Source: an uncultured Anaerolineaceae bacterium (lineage in GTDB: Bacteria; Chloroflexota; Anaerolineae; Promineifilales; Promineifilaceae). From it: a stretch of 21,027 nucleotides of DNA. Position 1 is the first letter of the stretch. Each line of letters starts with the position of its first letter. Under the pieces are notes generated by a model. The model saw only the letters and a list, made by a program, of their open reading frames with translations, was not told the DNA's origin and searched no databases. Of the stretch, positions 8,201-14,090 are shown in pieces. Made by a program: the position numbers and the translations under genes. The stretch lies in assembly GCA_937967805.1 (NCBI GenBank), contig CALBTC010000206.1:1-21027 (forward strand), written 5' to 3'.

Positions 8201-8855
8201 GATGGGTGACCTGAACGACTTCCAGTTCTCGACACCAATCAACACACTAGAAGGCAACGTGCTGAACAATCTGATTGAAACGTTGCCCGTTACCGAGCAG
8301 TATACCTATCAGTTTGAAGGCAACTTGCAGGTGCTGGATCATATCCTGGTAAGCGACAATCTGTATAACAGCTTCCTCAGTGGCGTAGACGTTGTTCACG
8401 GCAACGCCGAGCGTGACACAGATTTCCGCTTTACGGACCATGACCCGGTAGTGGCCCAATTCACCTTCCCTTATGCAACCAATGGCGATGGCTGCTTCGT
8501 TGTGGCTCTGGCAGGCAGCCCATTCACCGGTGCCGCCTCTATTGTAACGGTTGGCGATCCCAGCTACGATGGTGTGCGCTTCCACGCCGGACGGTGGGGC
8601 CAGATGCAAGGCTTTGGCAACGACACCTGCTACGAAGCGCATGGTACCAACAGCAGTGAAATCATCATCGGGGGCCTGGCCAGCGATGCCATCTTTGGCT
8701 ACGATGGTGGCGACTTGCTCATCGGTCTTTTCGGCGATGACGTTTTCAGCGGCGGCGCCGGGGCAGATTTTATCAACGGGAACAATGGCACAGACGAAAT
8801 TCTGGACTTTGAGCCCGGTATCGATAGCTGCTTTAATGTGGAAATCGGCTGCTAG
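5283..8855 (+). CDS. Secreted multidomain nuclease (ExeM/NucH-like) with LTD domains and RTX-like tail
   Basis: From the preferred TTG start this has 1190 residues. GGAGGA (5273-5278) lies five bases before that TTG, which gives a classic signal peptide (RRF, hydrophobic core, cleavage after about AAPSRA). An in-frame ATG at 5271 and GTG at 5253 add 4 or 10 residues. Domains in order: lamin-tail-like beta domain (about 31-200), bacterial Ig-like domain (about 214-305), second lamin-tail domain (about 316-475), OB-fold-like region typical of extracellular nucleases (about 490-640), and an endonuclease/exonuclease/phosphatase domain (about 753-1063). The last shows FNVEN (N761), VQEV (E795), NNHFNSK (H923), GDLND (D976, N978), LDHILVS and TDHDP (D1052, H1053). 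The tail (about 1129-1175) has Gly/Asp-rich RTX-like repeats such as GYDGGDLLIGLFGDD. It probably degrades extracellular DNA for nutrients or biofilm turnover with Mg/Ca. A phosphodiesterase of other specificity is possible. Confidence 0.85.
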   Translation: MRRFNQTLLILAAVFLFLIATAAPSRAIATDLLITGVIDGPLTGGLPKAVELYVVNDIPDLSIFGVGGANNGGGSDGEEFTFPADSATAGQFIYLATEAIEFTNFFGFAPDYTDGTAVSINGDDAIELFQNGAVIDTFGDINVDGSGQPWEYLDGWAYRVSGTGANGTLFNITNWPFSGPNALDGETSNATAAVPFPTATFVPLAGDAAPGVASTDPANGATGVAIDANLTINFSEDVTVTGSWFDITCTVSGTHTAVASGGPASYTLDPDTDFANGENCTVTVFAAQVTDDDTEDPPDNMSADVSFSFDTVSLNISSVVINEFLADPATGISGDANGDGTRDASDDEFIEIVNVSGADLDVSGWSISDGVQVRHTFPAGSVIPADCAAVVFGGDTPTGAFGSAVVQTASTGSLGLNNGGDTLLLDDGGSSTLEYVYGSEGGNDQSLTREPDVTGTFVLHSNAAASGGVLFSPGTQLDGTPFSGCIFGTPVTIMDIQGTAHLSTYEGQTVQTSGIVTIVRNSSFYLQDPLGDGNDATSDAIVVFTGSTPTVAVGDAVTVVGEVDEFYSGGSGTGNLSTTELVNVAVTVNSSGNALPSATILGNGGRIPPNTIIDDDSTGDVNSTPTFDPENDGIDFYESVEAMLVQVNNAQVVGGTRFGEIAVIGDFGANATGLTPRGGVVITPNDFNPERIIIDDAIVFDEPDANVGDTFAAPIVGVIDYSFGNFKLLNFDPLPAVNSSFTAESTNLTGAGTELTVATFNVENLSPNDSQDKFDALAGQIVNNLGSPAIISVQEVQDNSGFTNDGVTDAGQTYGLLIDAIQAAGGPVYEYRDIAPLDLTDGGAPGGNIRVGFLFRPDRVSFVDRAGGDAVTDTTVSLGATGVELSASPGRIDPTDDAWFESRKPLAGEFIFGGQKIIVVNNHFNSKGGDDSLFGRVQPPVLESEVQRLQQAMVVNSFVQEILALDPNANVIVMGDLNDFQFSTPINTLEGNVLNNLIETLPVTEQYTYQFEGNLQVLDHILVSDNLYNSFLSGVDVVHGNAERDTDFRFTDHDPVVAQFTFPYATNGDGCFVVALAGSPFTGAASIVTVGDPSYDGVRFHAGRWGQMQGFGNDTCYEAHGTNSSEIIIGGLASDAIFGYDGGDLLIGLFGDDVFSGGAGADFINGNNGTDEILDFEPGIDSCFNVEIGC

Positions 8856-8901
8856 TTTGGCCGTAGCGCCAGCTACTTTCGCCTAAGCATTTTACGGAAT
8901 G

Positions 8902-8941
8902 AATGGGCCTGCCAGTATGCAAAACTGGCAGGCCCATTTTG
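8902..8941. terminator. Strong terminator hairpin after the nuclease gene
   Basis: AATGGGCCTGCCAGT (8902-8916) is perfectly complementary to 8924-8938, with a 7-base loop and TTTT at 8937-8940 ending the plus-strand stem. It lies between the plus-strand nuclease gene and the 3' end of the minus-strand arginase remnant, so it could serve both directions. Confidence 0.85.
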
Positions 8942-8982
8942 CATTTGGCAACTACGCAATTCTGACCAGTAAGTGCTCATTC

Positions 8983-9345
8983 CTAGACCAAATCTTCCTG
9001 CAGTAATGTATTAAGCAGGGATAAGACGGCCGTCTTCGTGCGCCCGTCTTTATCCAATACCGGATTCCAGGCTGAGACAGAAATCGCAACAACCTGGTCG
9101 CTTTCCGCCAGGCGCTCGAAGAGTTGCTGCATCACCGCCATTGAGGGGCCATTTGGCTCCGGGTAATTCATAGCCGGCGCGTCTACCGAGTCAAGGATGT
9201 CGGTGTCGAAATGGACGTAAAGTGGCCCCTCCGGCAATGGGTGAGTGAGCAGTTCGGCCACCGTTGGTATCTGCTTGACGGCCGTTCCTTCCAGCAGAAC
9301 CGCCTCGTCGTCGTCCAGGTTACGTGCGTCTGATAAAACGGTTGG
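8983..9345 (-). pseudogene. Arginase/agmatinase/formiminoglutamase-family remnant (C-terminal part)
   Basis: The frame is open on the minus strand from a stop at 9346-9348 down to TAG at 8983-8985, about 120 codons. The usual enzyme has roughly 270-320. The only plausible internal start is a GTG at 9261 (92 codons) without a Shine-Dalgarno, and recognisable homology (DARNLDDDEAVLL) continues upstream of it. YVHFDTDILDS carries the DxDxxD metal-binding motif of the ureohydrolase fold. SVSAWNPVLDKDGRTKTA is the family's C-terminal strand and helix. The N-terminal GGDH and DAHxD manganese ligands are missing, and nothing like them is seen upstream in 9346-9558. The intact enzymes hydrolyse arginine, agmatine or formiminoglutamate. 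This fragment cannot form the binuclear metal site, so I read it as a 5'-deleted pseudogene. A gene split by an assembly error is the alternative. Confidence 0.75.
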
Positions 9346-9433
9346 TCATAGCTCTCTCCAGACTAAATATTTGCTGCTGTCAATCCGGGCCAATTTTAGC
9401 TAATACGGGAAGTTGAGCACAAACGACAGCCGG

Positions 9434-9466
9434 GTCATACACGATCGTCATGGTGGTAACATGACC
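9434..9466. promoter_or_regulatory. Nested inverted repeats upstream of the LiaF-like gene
   Basis: GTCATG (9447-9452) pairs with CATGAC (9460-9465) around a 7-base spacer, and GGTCAT (9434-9439) pairs with ATGACC (9461-9466). Another ATGAC follows at 9472-9476. This cluster of TCAT/ATGA half sites about 100 bases before the gene at 9559 looks like an operator. No regulator is identifiable. The rest of 9346-9558 shows nothing else clear apart from the promoter candidate at 9491. Confidence 0.3.
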
Positions 9467-9490
9467 TGAATATGACTTCCAGCACATCCA

Positions 9491-9519
9491 TTGACGCCGG
9501 CCATTTTCTATACTATGCC
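9491..9519 (+). promoter_or_regulatory. Candidate promoter for the LiaF-like membrane protein
   Basis: TTGACG (9491-9496) is followed after 17 bases by TATGCC (9514-9519). The -35 match is good and the -10 match is weak. Alternative -10 boxes TATACT and TACTAT nearby are too close to the -35. The gene starts 39 bases downstream. Confidence 0.35.
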
Positions 9520-9558
9520 CATATTCATTGATTAACAAAGTTCGTTTGGAGGAACCTG

Positions 9559-10095
9559 ATGGAAATGCAAAAGAAAGATTTTAGAGGTGGTTTGATTTTA
9601 ATCGTGATCGGCCTGTTGGCGTTAGCGTTTCAGCTTTTGCCAATTCAAATTACGGAAAATATGGGCTTGCTGATTGTACCGGGGCTGGGTGCCTTGTTTC
9701 TGGTGTGGGGTATTTTAACCCGCACCGACGGGCTGATGATTCCCGGTGGCATCTTAAGCGGTGTCGGTTGGGGTATTTACGCCATTGCCGGCCCGTTCTC
9801 AATCTGGCAGGGTGACAATGAAGGTGGGATTTTCCTTATTTTCCTGGGGCTTGGGTTTGGGCTGATTACGGTGGTAACGGCCGTTTTCGGTGAAGAAACA
9901 CATTGGTGGGCTCTGATCCCCGGCGGCATCATCGCCTTTGTAGGTGTTTCAATTTTGTTCGGCGGTGCCATGTTATCCGTTCTGGCTTTTGTCGGCAAGC
10001 TGTGGCCCCTAATCCTGATTCTCATCGGCATCAGCATTCTGGTAAAAGCAAATAGAGAGAAAGCTGGCGAAGAGAAATTCATGCCGGAAAAATAG
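9559..10095 (+). CDS. Small polytopic membrane protein, LiaF/DUF5668-like
   Basis: This is a 178-residue protein made almost entirely of hydrophobic helices. About five or six membrane segments are visible (roughly 10-28, 35-52, 60-78, 90-110, 116-138, 142-162), between a charged N-terminus (MEMQKKDFRGG) and a Lys/Glu-rich C-terminal tail. The pattern 'xxRGGLILIVIGLLAL' followed by pairs of short Gly-rich helices (WPLILILIGISIL near the end) resembles the membrane part of LiaF-type envelope-stress proteins and DUF5668 modules. No catalytic motif is present. GGAGGAA (9548-9554) is correctly placed for the ATG at 9559. It has its own terminator and probably its own promoter. The link to stress is only suggested by the neighbouring hsp20 gene. 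Confidence 0.6.
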   Translation: MEMQKKDFRGGLILIVIGLLALAFQLLPIQITENMGLLIVPGLGALFLVWGILTRTDGLMIPGGILSGVGWGIYAIAGPFSIWQGDNEGGIFLIFLGLGFGLITVVTAVFGEETHWWALIPGGIIAFVGVSILFGGAMLSVLAFVGKLWPLILILIGISILVKANREKAGEEKFMPEK

Positions 10096-10122
10096 AGCCA
10101 ACAGAGTAAAAAAGTAGACGGC

Positions 10123-10159
10123 AAAGCCGCAGCACAACTGATTTGCGCTGCGGCTTTTT
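10123..10159 (+). terminator. Rho-independent terminator after the membrane protein gene
   Basis: AAAGCCGCAGC (10123-10133) is perfectly complementary to GCTGCGGCTTT (10147-10157), with a 13-base loop and the T run at 10155-10159. It lies 28 bases after the stop codon at 10095. Confidence 0.9.
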
Positions 10160-10175
10160 GCGCAATATTGCTGCG

Positions 10176-10203
10176 TTTACAAAGTTTTTATTCATCGTTT
10201 ATT
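10176..10203 (+). promoter_or_regulatory. Candidate promoter of hsp20
   Basis: TTTACA (10176-10181) and TTTATT (10198-10203) are spaced by 16 bases in an AT-rich stretch directly after the preceding terminator. Both boxes match the housekeeping consensus only partly. Confidence 0.35.
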
Positions 10204-10222
10204 TTTTTCTTACACACGTCCC

Positions 10223-10272
10223 TGAAAATAGTTACGAACTACCAAAAAACCAACTCAAGTAGTTCATTTTCA
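10223..10272. promoter_or_regulatory. Two-part inverted repeat in the hsp20 leader
   Basis: TGAAAAT (10223-10229) pairs with ATTTTCA (10266-10272), and GAACTAC (10236-10242) pairs with GTAGTTC (10259-10265). Six unpaired bases lie on the left side only, and the loop has 16 bases. It ends 27 bases before the hsp20 Shine-Dalgarno. It could be a repressor operator or a leader hairpin that melts with heat. It is not CIRCE, nor a HspR HAIR box as I know them. Confidence 0.4.
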
Positions 10273-10310
10273 ATATTTCACAGTCAGATCAAATGTTTAG
10301 GAGGTATAAC

Positions 10311-10781
10311 ATGAACACGATGATCCGTTGGAATCCTTTTGGTGAAATGGCCAGAATGCGCAGCGAGATTGACCGGTTGTTCGAAGATGCCTTCAACGCA
10401 CCGGCCAGCAAATGGGATCGCAGCTCCGTATGGGGCTTCCCGTTGGACGTAACCGAGGCAGACGAACATTTTACGGTGAAAGCGGCCGTTCCTGGCATGA
10501 ACCCCGATGAATTAGACATTACGATTAGCGACAACGTGCTCACCATCAAAGGGGAAACGCAGGCAGAAGAAGTGCGCGATGACGAACGAGTACACCTGCG
10601 TGAACGCCGGTTTGGCAGCTTTATGCGCAGCATTAGCCTGCCCACCCCGGTTGAATCCGACAACGTAACGGCAACCGTGGAAAACGGTATCCTGACGCTG
10701 CAAATCCCCAAAGCTGAAGCTGTGAAACCAAAACGCATCGCCGTAAGCTCTGGCAATGGTAGAACCGTTGTTGAAGGATAA
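10311..10781 (+). CDS. Small heat shock protein Hsp20 (alpha-crystallin family)
   Basis: This 156-residue small heat shock protein is an ATP-independent holdase that binds unfolding proteins in the cytoplasm and passes them to DnaK and ClpB, both encoded just downstream. The ATG at 10311 is preferred to an upstream ATG at 10293 because AGGAGG (10299-10304) lies six bases before it. The N-terminal arm (1-42) begins MNTMIRWNPFGEM. The alpha-crystallin domain (about 43-135) shows AVPGMNPDELDI (59-70), RRFGSFMRSISLP (99-111) and the signature NGILTLQIPK (125-134). The C-terminal I-x-I/V anchor is I143-A-V145. Length and motifs are normal for the class A-type bacterial proteins. It has its own leader and terminator, so it is likely transcribed alone and heat-induced. 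Confidence 0.95.
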   Translation: MNTMIRWNPFGEMARMRSEIDRLFEDAFNAPASKWDRSSVWGFPLDVTEADEHFTVKAAVPGMNPDELDITISDNVLTIKGETQAEEVRDDERVHLRERRFGSFMRSISLPTPVESDNVTATVENGILTLQIPKAEAVKPKRIAVSSGNGRTVVEG

Positions 10782-10813
10782 AAGCTGTAGCTAGAAAACG
10801 CCCTAACTCGCGG

Positions 10814-10848
10814 CAGGCGCTGGATTCATCAATTCAGCGCCTGTTTTT
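10814..10848 (+). terminator. Rho-independent terminator after hsp20
   Basis: A 13-bp stem (10814-10826 with 10831-10843; core CAGGCGCTG/CAGCGCCTG, one G-T pair) with a CATC tetraloop is followed by TTTTT at 10844-10848. It separates hsp20 from dnaK. Confidence 0.93.
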
Positions 10849-10864
10849 GTGTCGGCTGAGCGCA

Positions 10865-10893
10865 TTGATTGCATATGTCAACATGTATATGGT
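10865..10893 (+). promoter_or_regulatory. Candidate dnaK promoter
   Basis: TTGATT (10865-10870) and TATGGT (10888-10893) are 17 bases apart, 40 bases after the hsp20 terminator. The leader would be about 130 bases long and AT-rich. It includes a 7-bp inverted repeat AATTCAG/CTGAATT (10927-10933 and 10945-10951) followed by a T run, which could be an attenuator. No CIRCE element is seen in 10782-11026. Confidence 0.35.
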
Positions 10894-10992
10894 TCTCTAA
10901 CGGCCGTCTTACATAAATCATATGCTAATTCAGCAAAATAGAGCCTGAATTTTTTAACATAAAAATTTAACCCAAATAAAAGTTAGTAGCGA

Positions 10993-11008
10993 ACAATTCG
11001 CAAATTGT
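10993..11008. promoter_or_regulatory. Short palindrome just before the dnaK ribosome site
   Basis: ACAATT (10993-10998) and AATTGT (11003-11008) flank CGCA, overlapping a GCGAA/TTCGC repeat (10989-11001). It ends six bases before AGGAG (11015-11019), so it could hide the ribosome site or act as an operator. Confidence 0.3.
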
Positions 11009-11026
11009 ATTGAGAGGAGCATAAGC

Positions 11027-12961
11027 ATGAGCAAAATAATTGGTATCGACTTAGGTACAACAAACTCCGTTGTCTCCGTGATGGAAGGCGGCGACGCCGT
11101 TGTCATTCCATCTTCCGAGGGCGGCAACACCACACCCTCCATCGTCGCTTTTAATAAAAAAGGTGAGCGACTGGTGGGGCAAACTGCCAAACGGCAGGCT
11201 GTTGTCAATCCAGACAACACCATCTATTCCGTCAAACGGCTAATGGGCCGCCACATTGATGCAGACGAAACAAAACGCACCCAAAAAATGGTGCCTTATG
11301 AAATCGTCGCCGGGCCGCAAAAAGATGCCCGCGTCAACGTCCCTGTTGTGGATAAAACGTATTCACCTCAGGAAATCTCTGCCTTCATCTTGCAAAAACT
11401 GAAGCGAGACGCCGAAGCTTACCTGGGCACGAACATCACCCAGGCTGTGATCACCGTGCCGGCATACTTCAACGACAGCCAGCGACAGGCTACCAAAGAC
11501 GCCGGTAAAATCGCCGGTCTGGAAGTGTTGCGTATCATCAACGAGCCAACGGCCGCGGCCCTGGCTTACGGCTTAGACAAAAAAGAAGACAAAACCATCC
11601 TGGTGTTTGACCTGGGTGGCGGTACATTTGACGTCTCCGTTCTGGAAGTGGGCGATGGCGTTGTGGAAGTGAAAGCCACCAACGGCGACACCCATCTGGG
11701 CGGCGATGACTGGGATGAACGCATCGTAGGCTGGATGATTGACGAGTTCCGCAAAGATCAGGGCATTGACCTGAGCCAGGACCGCCAGGCATTGCAGCGG
11801 CTGCGTGAAGCGGCCGAAAAGGCCAAAATTGAGCTCTCTTCCCTGATGCAGACGGAGCTGAATCTGCCCTTTATCACGGCGGACGCCAATGGGCCAAAGC
11901 ATTTGCAGCTAACATTGACCCGCGCTAAATTTGAGCAGCTTACCGAAGATCTGGTAAAACGCTGCCGAGACCCGTTTGAAAAAGCGTTGGCCGATGCCAA
12001 TATGTCCGCCAGCGATATTCATGAAGTAGTGCTGGTTGGTGGCTCTACCCGTATGCCCATGATTCAGGAGCTAGTGCAAGATTTAACTAACAAAGCACCG
12101 AACAAAAGCGTAAATCCTGATGAGGTTGTGGCTTTGGGTGCCGCCATTCAGGGTGGCGTGCTGGCCGGGGACGTAAAAGACGTTCTGCTGCTGGACGTAA
12201 CGCCGCTGAGCCTGGGTCTGGAGACCTTAGGTGGCGTGATGACACCGCTGATTCCGCGTAATACAACCATTCCGACGCGCAAGACTGAGGTGTTCAGCAC
12301 GGCCGAAGATAACCAGACGGCCGTAGACGTCCACGTCTTGCAGGGCGAGCGGCCCATGGCTAAAGATAACAAAACCCTGGGCATGTTCCGCCTGGACGGC
12401 ATTCCCGCCGCCCCGCGCGGTTTGCCGCAAATTGAGGTAACATTCGACATTGATGCCAACGGCATCCTGGATGTCACCGCCAAGGACAAGGCAACCGGCA
12501 AGGAGCAAAAGATTCAGATTACTGCATCCACCAACCTGTCCGAATCTGAGGTGGAAGACATGGTCAACGCCGCCAAGCAGCACGAGGCGGAAGACAGTAA
12601 GCTGCGCGAGTTGATTCAGGCGCGCAACCAGGCCGACCAGATGATCTACGCCACAGAAAAGAGCCTGAACGAGTTGGGGGACAAAGTCAACGAAGGTGAA
12701 AAGAGCCGGATCGAAGGCATGATTGCTGAACTGAAAACGGCCGTCACCAGCGAAGACACCGCCCAAATCAAAACGCTGACCGAGCAGCTGCAGCAGGCCA
12801 GCCACGCGCTGAGCCAACAGCTCTACCAAAGCCAGGCGCAGCCCGGCGGCCAGGCAGCAGCCGGTGGACAAGCTGCCCCCGGCAGCAACGGCAGCAGCAA
12901 TGGCCACGGTGGCCAGGAAGACCCGGATGACGTCGTCGAAGGCGAATTCCAGGAAATGTAA
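11027..12961 (+). CDS. dnaK: Chaperone protein DnaK (Hsp70)
   Basis: This is a 644-residue Hsp70, the normal length. It is the ATP-driven cytoplasmic chaperone that folds new proteins and, with ClpB, rescues aggregates. The nucleotide-binding domain (1 to about 380) begins [19 protein letters not shown] and contains [12 protein letters not shown], the phosphate-2 loop [14 protein letters not shown] and [14 protein letters not shown]. The interdomain linker reads [16 protein letters not shown], the substrate-binding beta sandwich runs to about 500, and the helical lid to about 600. A Gly/Gln/Ala-rich spacer leads to the acidic end [14 protein letters not shown], matching the C-terminal EEVD-like tail of bacterial DnaK. 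AGGAG at 11015-11019 supports the ATG at 11027. Its J-protein partner follows 98 bases downstream behind a long hairpin. grpE is not next to it here. Confidence 0.98.
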   Translation: MSKIIGIDLGTTNSVVSVMEGGDAVVIPSSEGGNTTPSIVAFNKKGERLVGQTAKRQAVVNPDNTIYSVKRLMGRHIDADETKRTQKMVPYEIVAGPQKDARVNVPVVDKTYSPQEISAFILQKLKRDAEAYLGTNITQAVITVPAYFNDSQRQATKDAGKIAGLEVLRIINEPTAAALAYGLDKKEDKTILVFDLGGGTFDVSVLEVGDGVVEVKATNGDTHLGGDDWDERIVGWMIDEFRKDQGIDLSQDRQALQRLREAAEKAKIELSSLMQTELNLPFITADANGPKHLQLTLTRAKFEQLTEDLVKRCRDPFEKALADANMSASDIHEVVLVGGSTRMPMIQELVQDLTNKAPNKSVNPDEVVALGAAIQGGVLAGDVKDVLLLDVTPLSLGLETLGGVMTPLIPRNTTIPTRKTEVFSTAEDNQTAVDVHVLQGERPMAKDNKTLGMFRLDGIPAAPRGLPQIEVTFDIDANGILDVTAKDKATGKEQKIQITASTNLSESEVEDMVNAAKQHEAEDSKLRELIQARNQADQMIYATEKSLNELGDKVNEGEKSRIEGMIAELKTAVTSEDTAQIKTLTEQLQQASHALSQQLYQSQAQPGGQAAAGGQAAPGSNGSSNGHGGQEDPDDVVEGEFQEM

Positions 12962-12979
12962 TTTAATCGAAACACATAG

Positions 12980-13041
12980 GGGCGAGGCAGATGGATGAAA
13001 CCGTCGCTGAGCACAGAAGCCACGTGCCATCTGCCTCGCCC
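12980..13041. repeat. Intergenic inverted repeat between dnaK and the J-protein gene
   Basis: GGGCGAGGCAGATGG (12980-12994) is perfectly complementary to 13027-13041, with a 32-base loop. The flanks extend the symmetry slightly (TAG before, CTA after). It begins 19 bases after the dnaK stop and ends eight bases before the Shine-Dalgarno of the next gene. It has no T run, so it looks like a dispersed repeat or an mRNA-processing/stability hairpin rather than a terminator. Confidence 0.75.
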
Positions 13042-13059
13042 TAAACACAGGAAGGGCCA

Positions 13060-14022
13060 ATGGACTACAAGGATTATTACAGCATCCTCGGCGTACCCAA
13101 AAACGCCAGTCAGGATGAAATCAAAAAAGCATACCGCAAACTGGCCCGTAAGCATCACCCGGACTTAAACAAGGTTGATCCGCAGGCCGAACAGCGCTTT
13201 AAGGACATTAACGAAGCGAATGAAGTGCTGTCTGATGCCGAAAAGCGGAAGATGTATGACCAGTTCGGTTCGCAGTGGCAGCAATACCAGCGTGCCGGCG
13301 GACGACCTGATGACTTCTGGTCGCAATGGGGTGCCCAACAGGGTGCCGGGCGACGTGGCCAAACACGGACTGTCAGCCAGGAAGAGTTTGAGCAGATGTT
13401 TGGCGGCAGCGGTGGCTTTTCCGACTTTTTTGAAACGTTGTTTGGTCAAATGGGCGGCCGATCAGCTGGAGGCCAGCAGGTCAATTTTAATGATATTTTT
13501 GGCCAGCAAGGGCAATCCATCCGCCGCAGCCGCGACGTGGAGCACATGATCGAAATCTCACTGGCGGAAGCGTTTTACGGTACAAGCCGTACCATTCAAT
13601 GGGAAAACGGCCGTTCCATCGAAGCCAAAATTCCGCGCGGTGTCAAAACCGGCTCTCGCGTCCGGCTGAAAGGCCAGGGGCAGGATGGTGGCCATCTTTA
13701 CCTAAGCATCAAAGTGAAATCAGATGGCCAGTTTGAACGGGATGGCGATAATTTGAAAACTACCATCCCCGTTGATCTCTACACAGCTTTGCTGGGTGGC
13801 GAGGCCGACGTCTCAACCATTGATCGCACTGTCAAACTTACCATTCCCCCGGAAACCGCCAACGGCAAACAGTTCCGCCTACGCGGCTTAGGTATGCCCA
13901 AGCTGAAGAATCCAGAAGAACGTGGGAATTTAATTGCAACGCTTGATGTGCAATTACCCACGAACCTGAATGAAGAAGAGAAAGAGTTGTTCCAGAAATT
14001 AAGATCACTCCGAGAAACATGA
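13060..14022 (+). CDS. CbpA/DnaJ-type co-chaperone without zinc finger
   Basis: This is a 320-residue J-domain protein. Residues 4-70 form the J domain, with [12 protein letters not shown], the invariant HPD tripeptide at 33-35 and the helix-IV segment [10 protein letters not shown] Gly/Gln/Phe-rich linker (about 72-155) follows, with EMFGG-like and [10 protein letters not shown] segments. Two C-terminal beta-sandwich substrate-binding domains (about 158-315) include [17 protein letters not shown] and [18 protein letters not shown]. The four CxxCxGxG zinc motifs of true DnaJ are absent, so it is the class II (CbpA) type. It would stimulate ATP hydrolysis by the neighbouring DnaK and deliver clients to it. 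AGGAAGGG (13049-13056) lies close before the ATG. Co-transcription with dnaK is likely because only a non-terminator hairpin lies between them. Confidence 0.94.
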   Translation: MDYKDYYSILGVPKNASQDEIKKAYRKLARKHHPDLNKVDPQAEQRFKDINEANEVLSDAEKRKMYDQFGSQWQQYQRAGGRPDDFWSQWGAQQGAGRRGQTRTVSQEEFEQMFGGSGGFSDFFETLFGQMGGRSAGGQQVNFNDIFGQQGQSIRRSRDVEHMIEISLAEAFYGTSRTIQWENGRSIEAKIPRGVKTGSRVRLKGQGQDGGHLYLSIKVKSDGQFERDGDNLKTTIPVDLYTALLGGEADVSTIDRTVKLTIPPETANGKQFRLRGLGMPKLKNPEERGNLIATLDVQLPTNLNEEEKELFQKLRSLRET

Positions 14023-14026
14023 ACAA

Positions 14027-14060
14027 GTAGTAGGGGCGATTCGCGAATCGCCCCTACTAC
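14027..14060. repeat. Perfect 34-bp palindrome between the J-protein gene and clpB
   Basis: The 17 bases at 14027-14043 are followed without a spacer by their exact reverse complement (14044-14060). The core is GGGGCGATTCG/CGAATCGCCCC with GTAGTA/TACTAC ends. It starts four bases after the stop of the J-protein gene and ends 20 bases before the clpB Shine-Dalgarno. I know similar GGGGCGATTCGCGAATCGCCCC palindromes as abundant intergenic repeats in several phyla. With no T run it is not a typical terminator. Confidence 0.85.
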
Positions 14061-14090
14061 AAGATCACCATGTTTGCGGGGGAGGCAATC

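Noticed and set aside
10293..10310. Upstream ATG for hsp20
   Set aside because: The ribosome site AGGAGG lies inside this extension and points to the ATG at 10311. The extra residues (MFRRYN) are the translated ribosome site.
10160..11026. CIRCE operator (TTAGCACTC-N9-GAGTGCTAA) upstream of hsp20 or dnaK
   Set aside because: I looked for it in both gaps and found no match. Only unrelated short inverted repeats are present.
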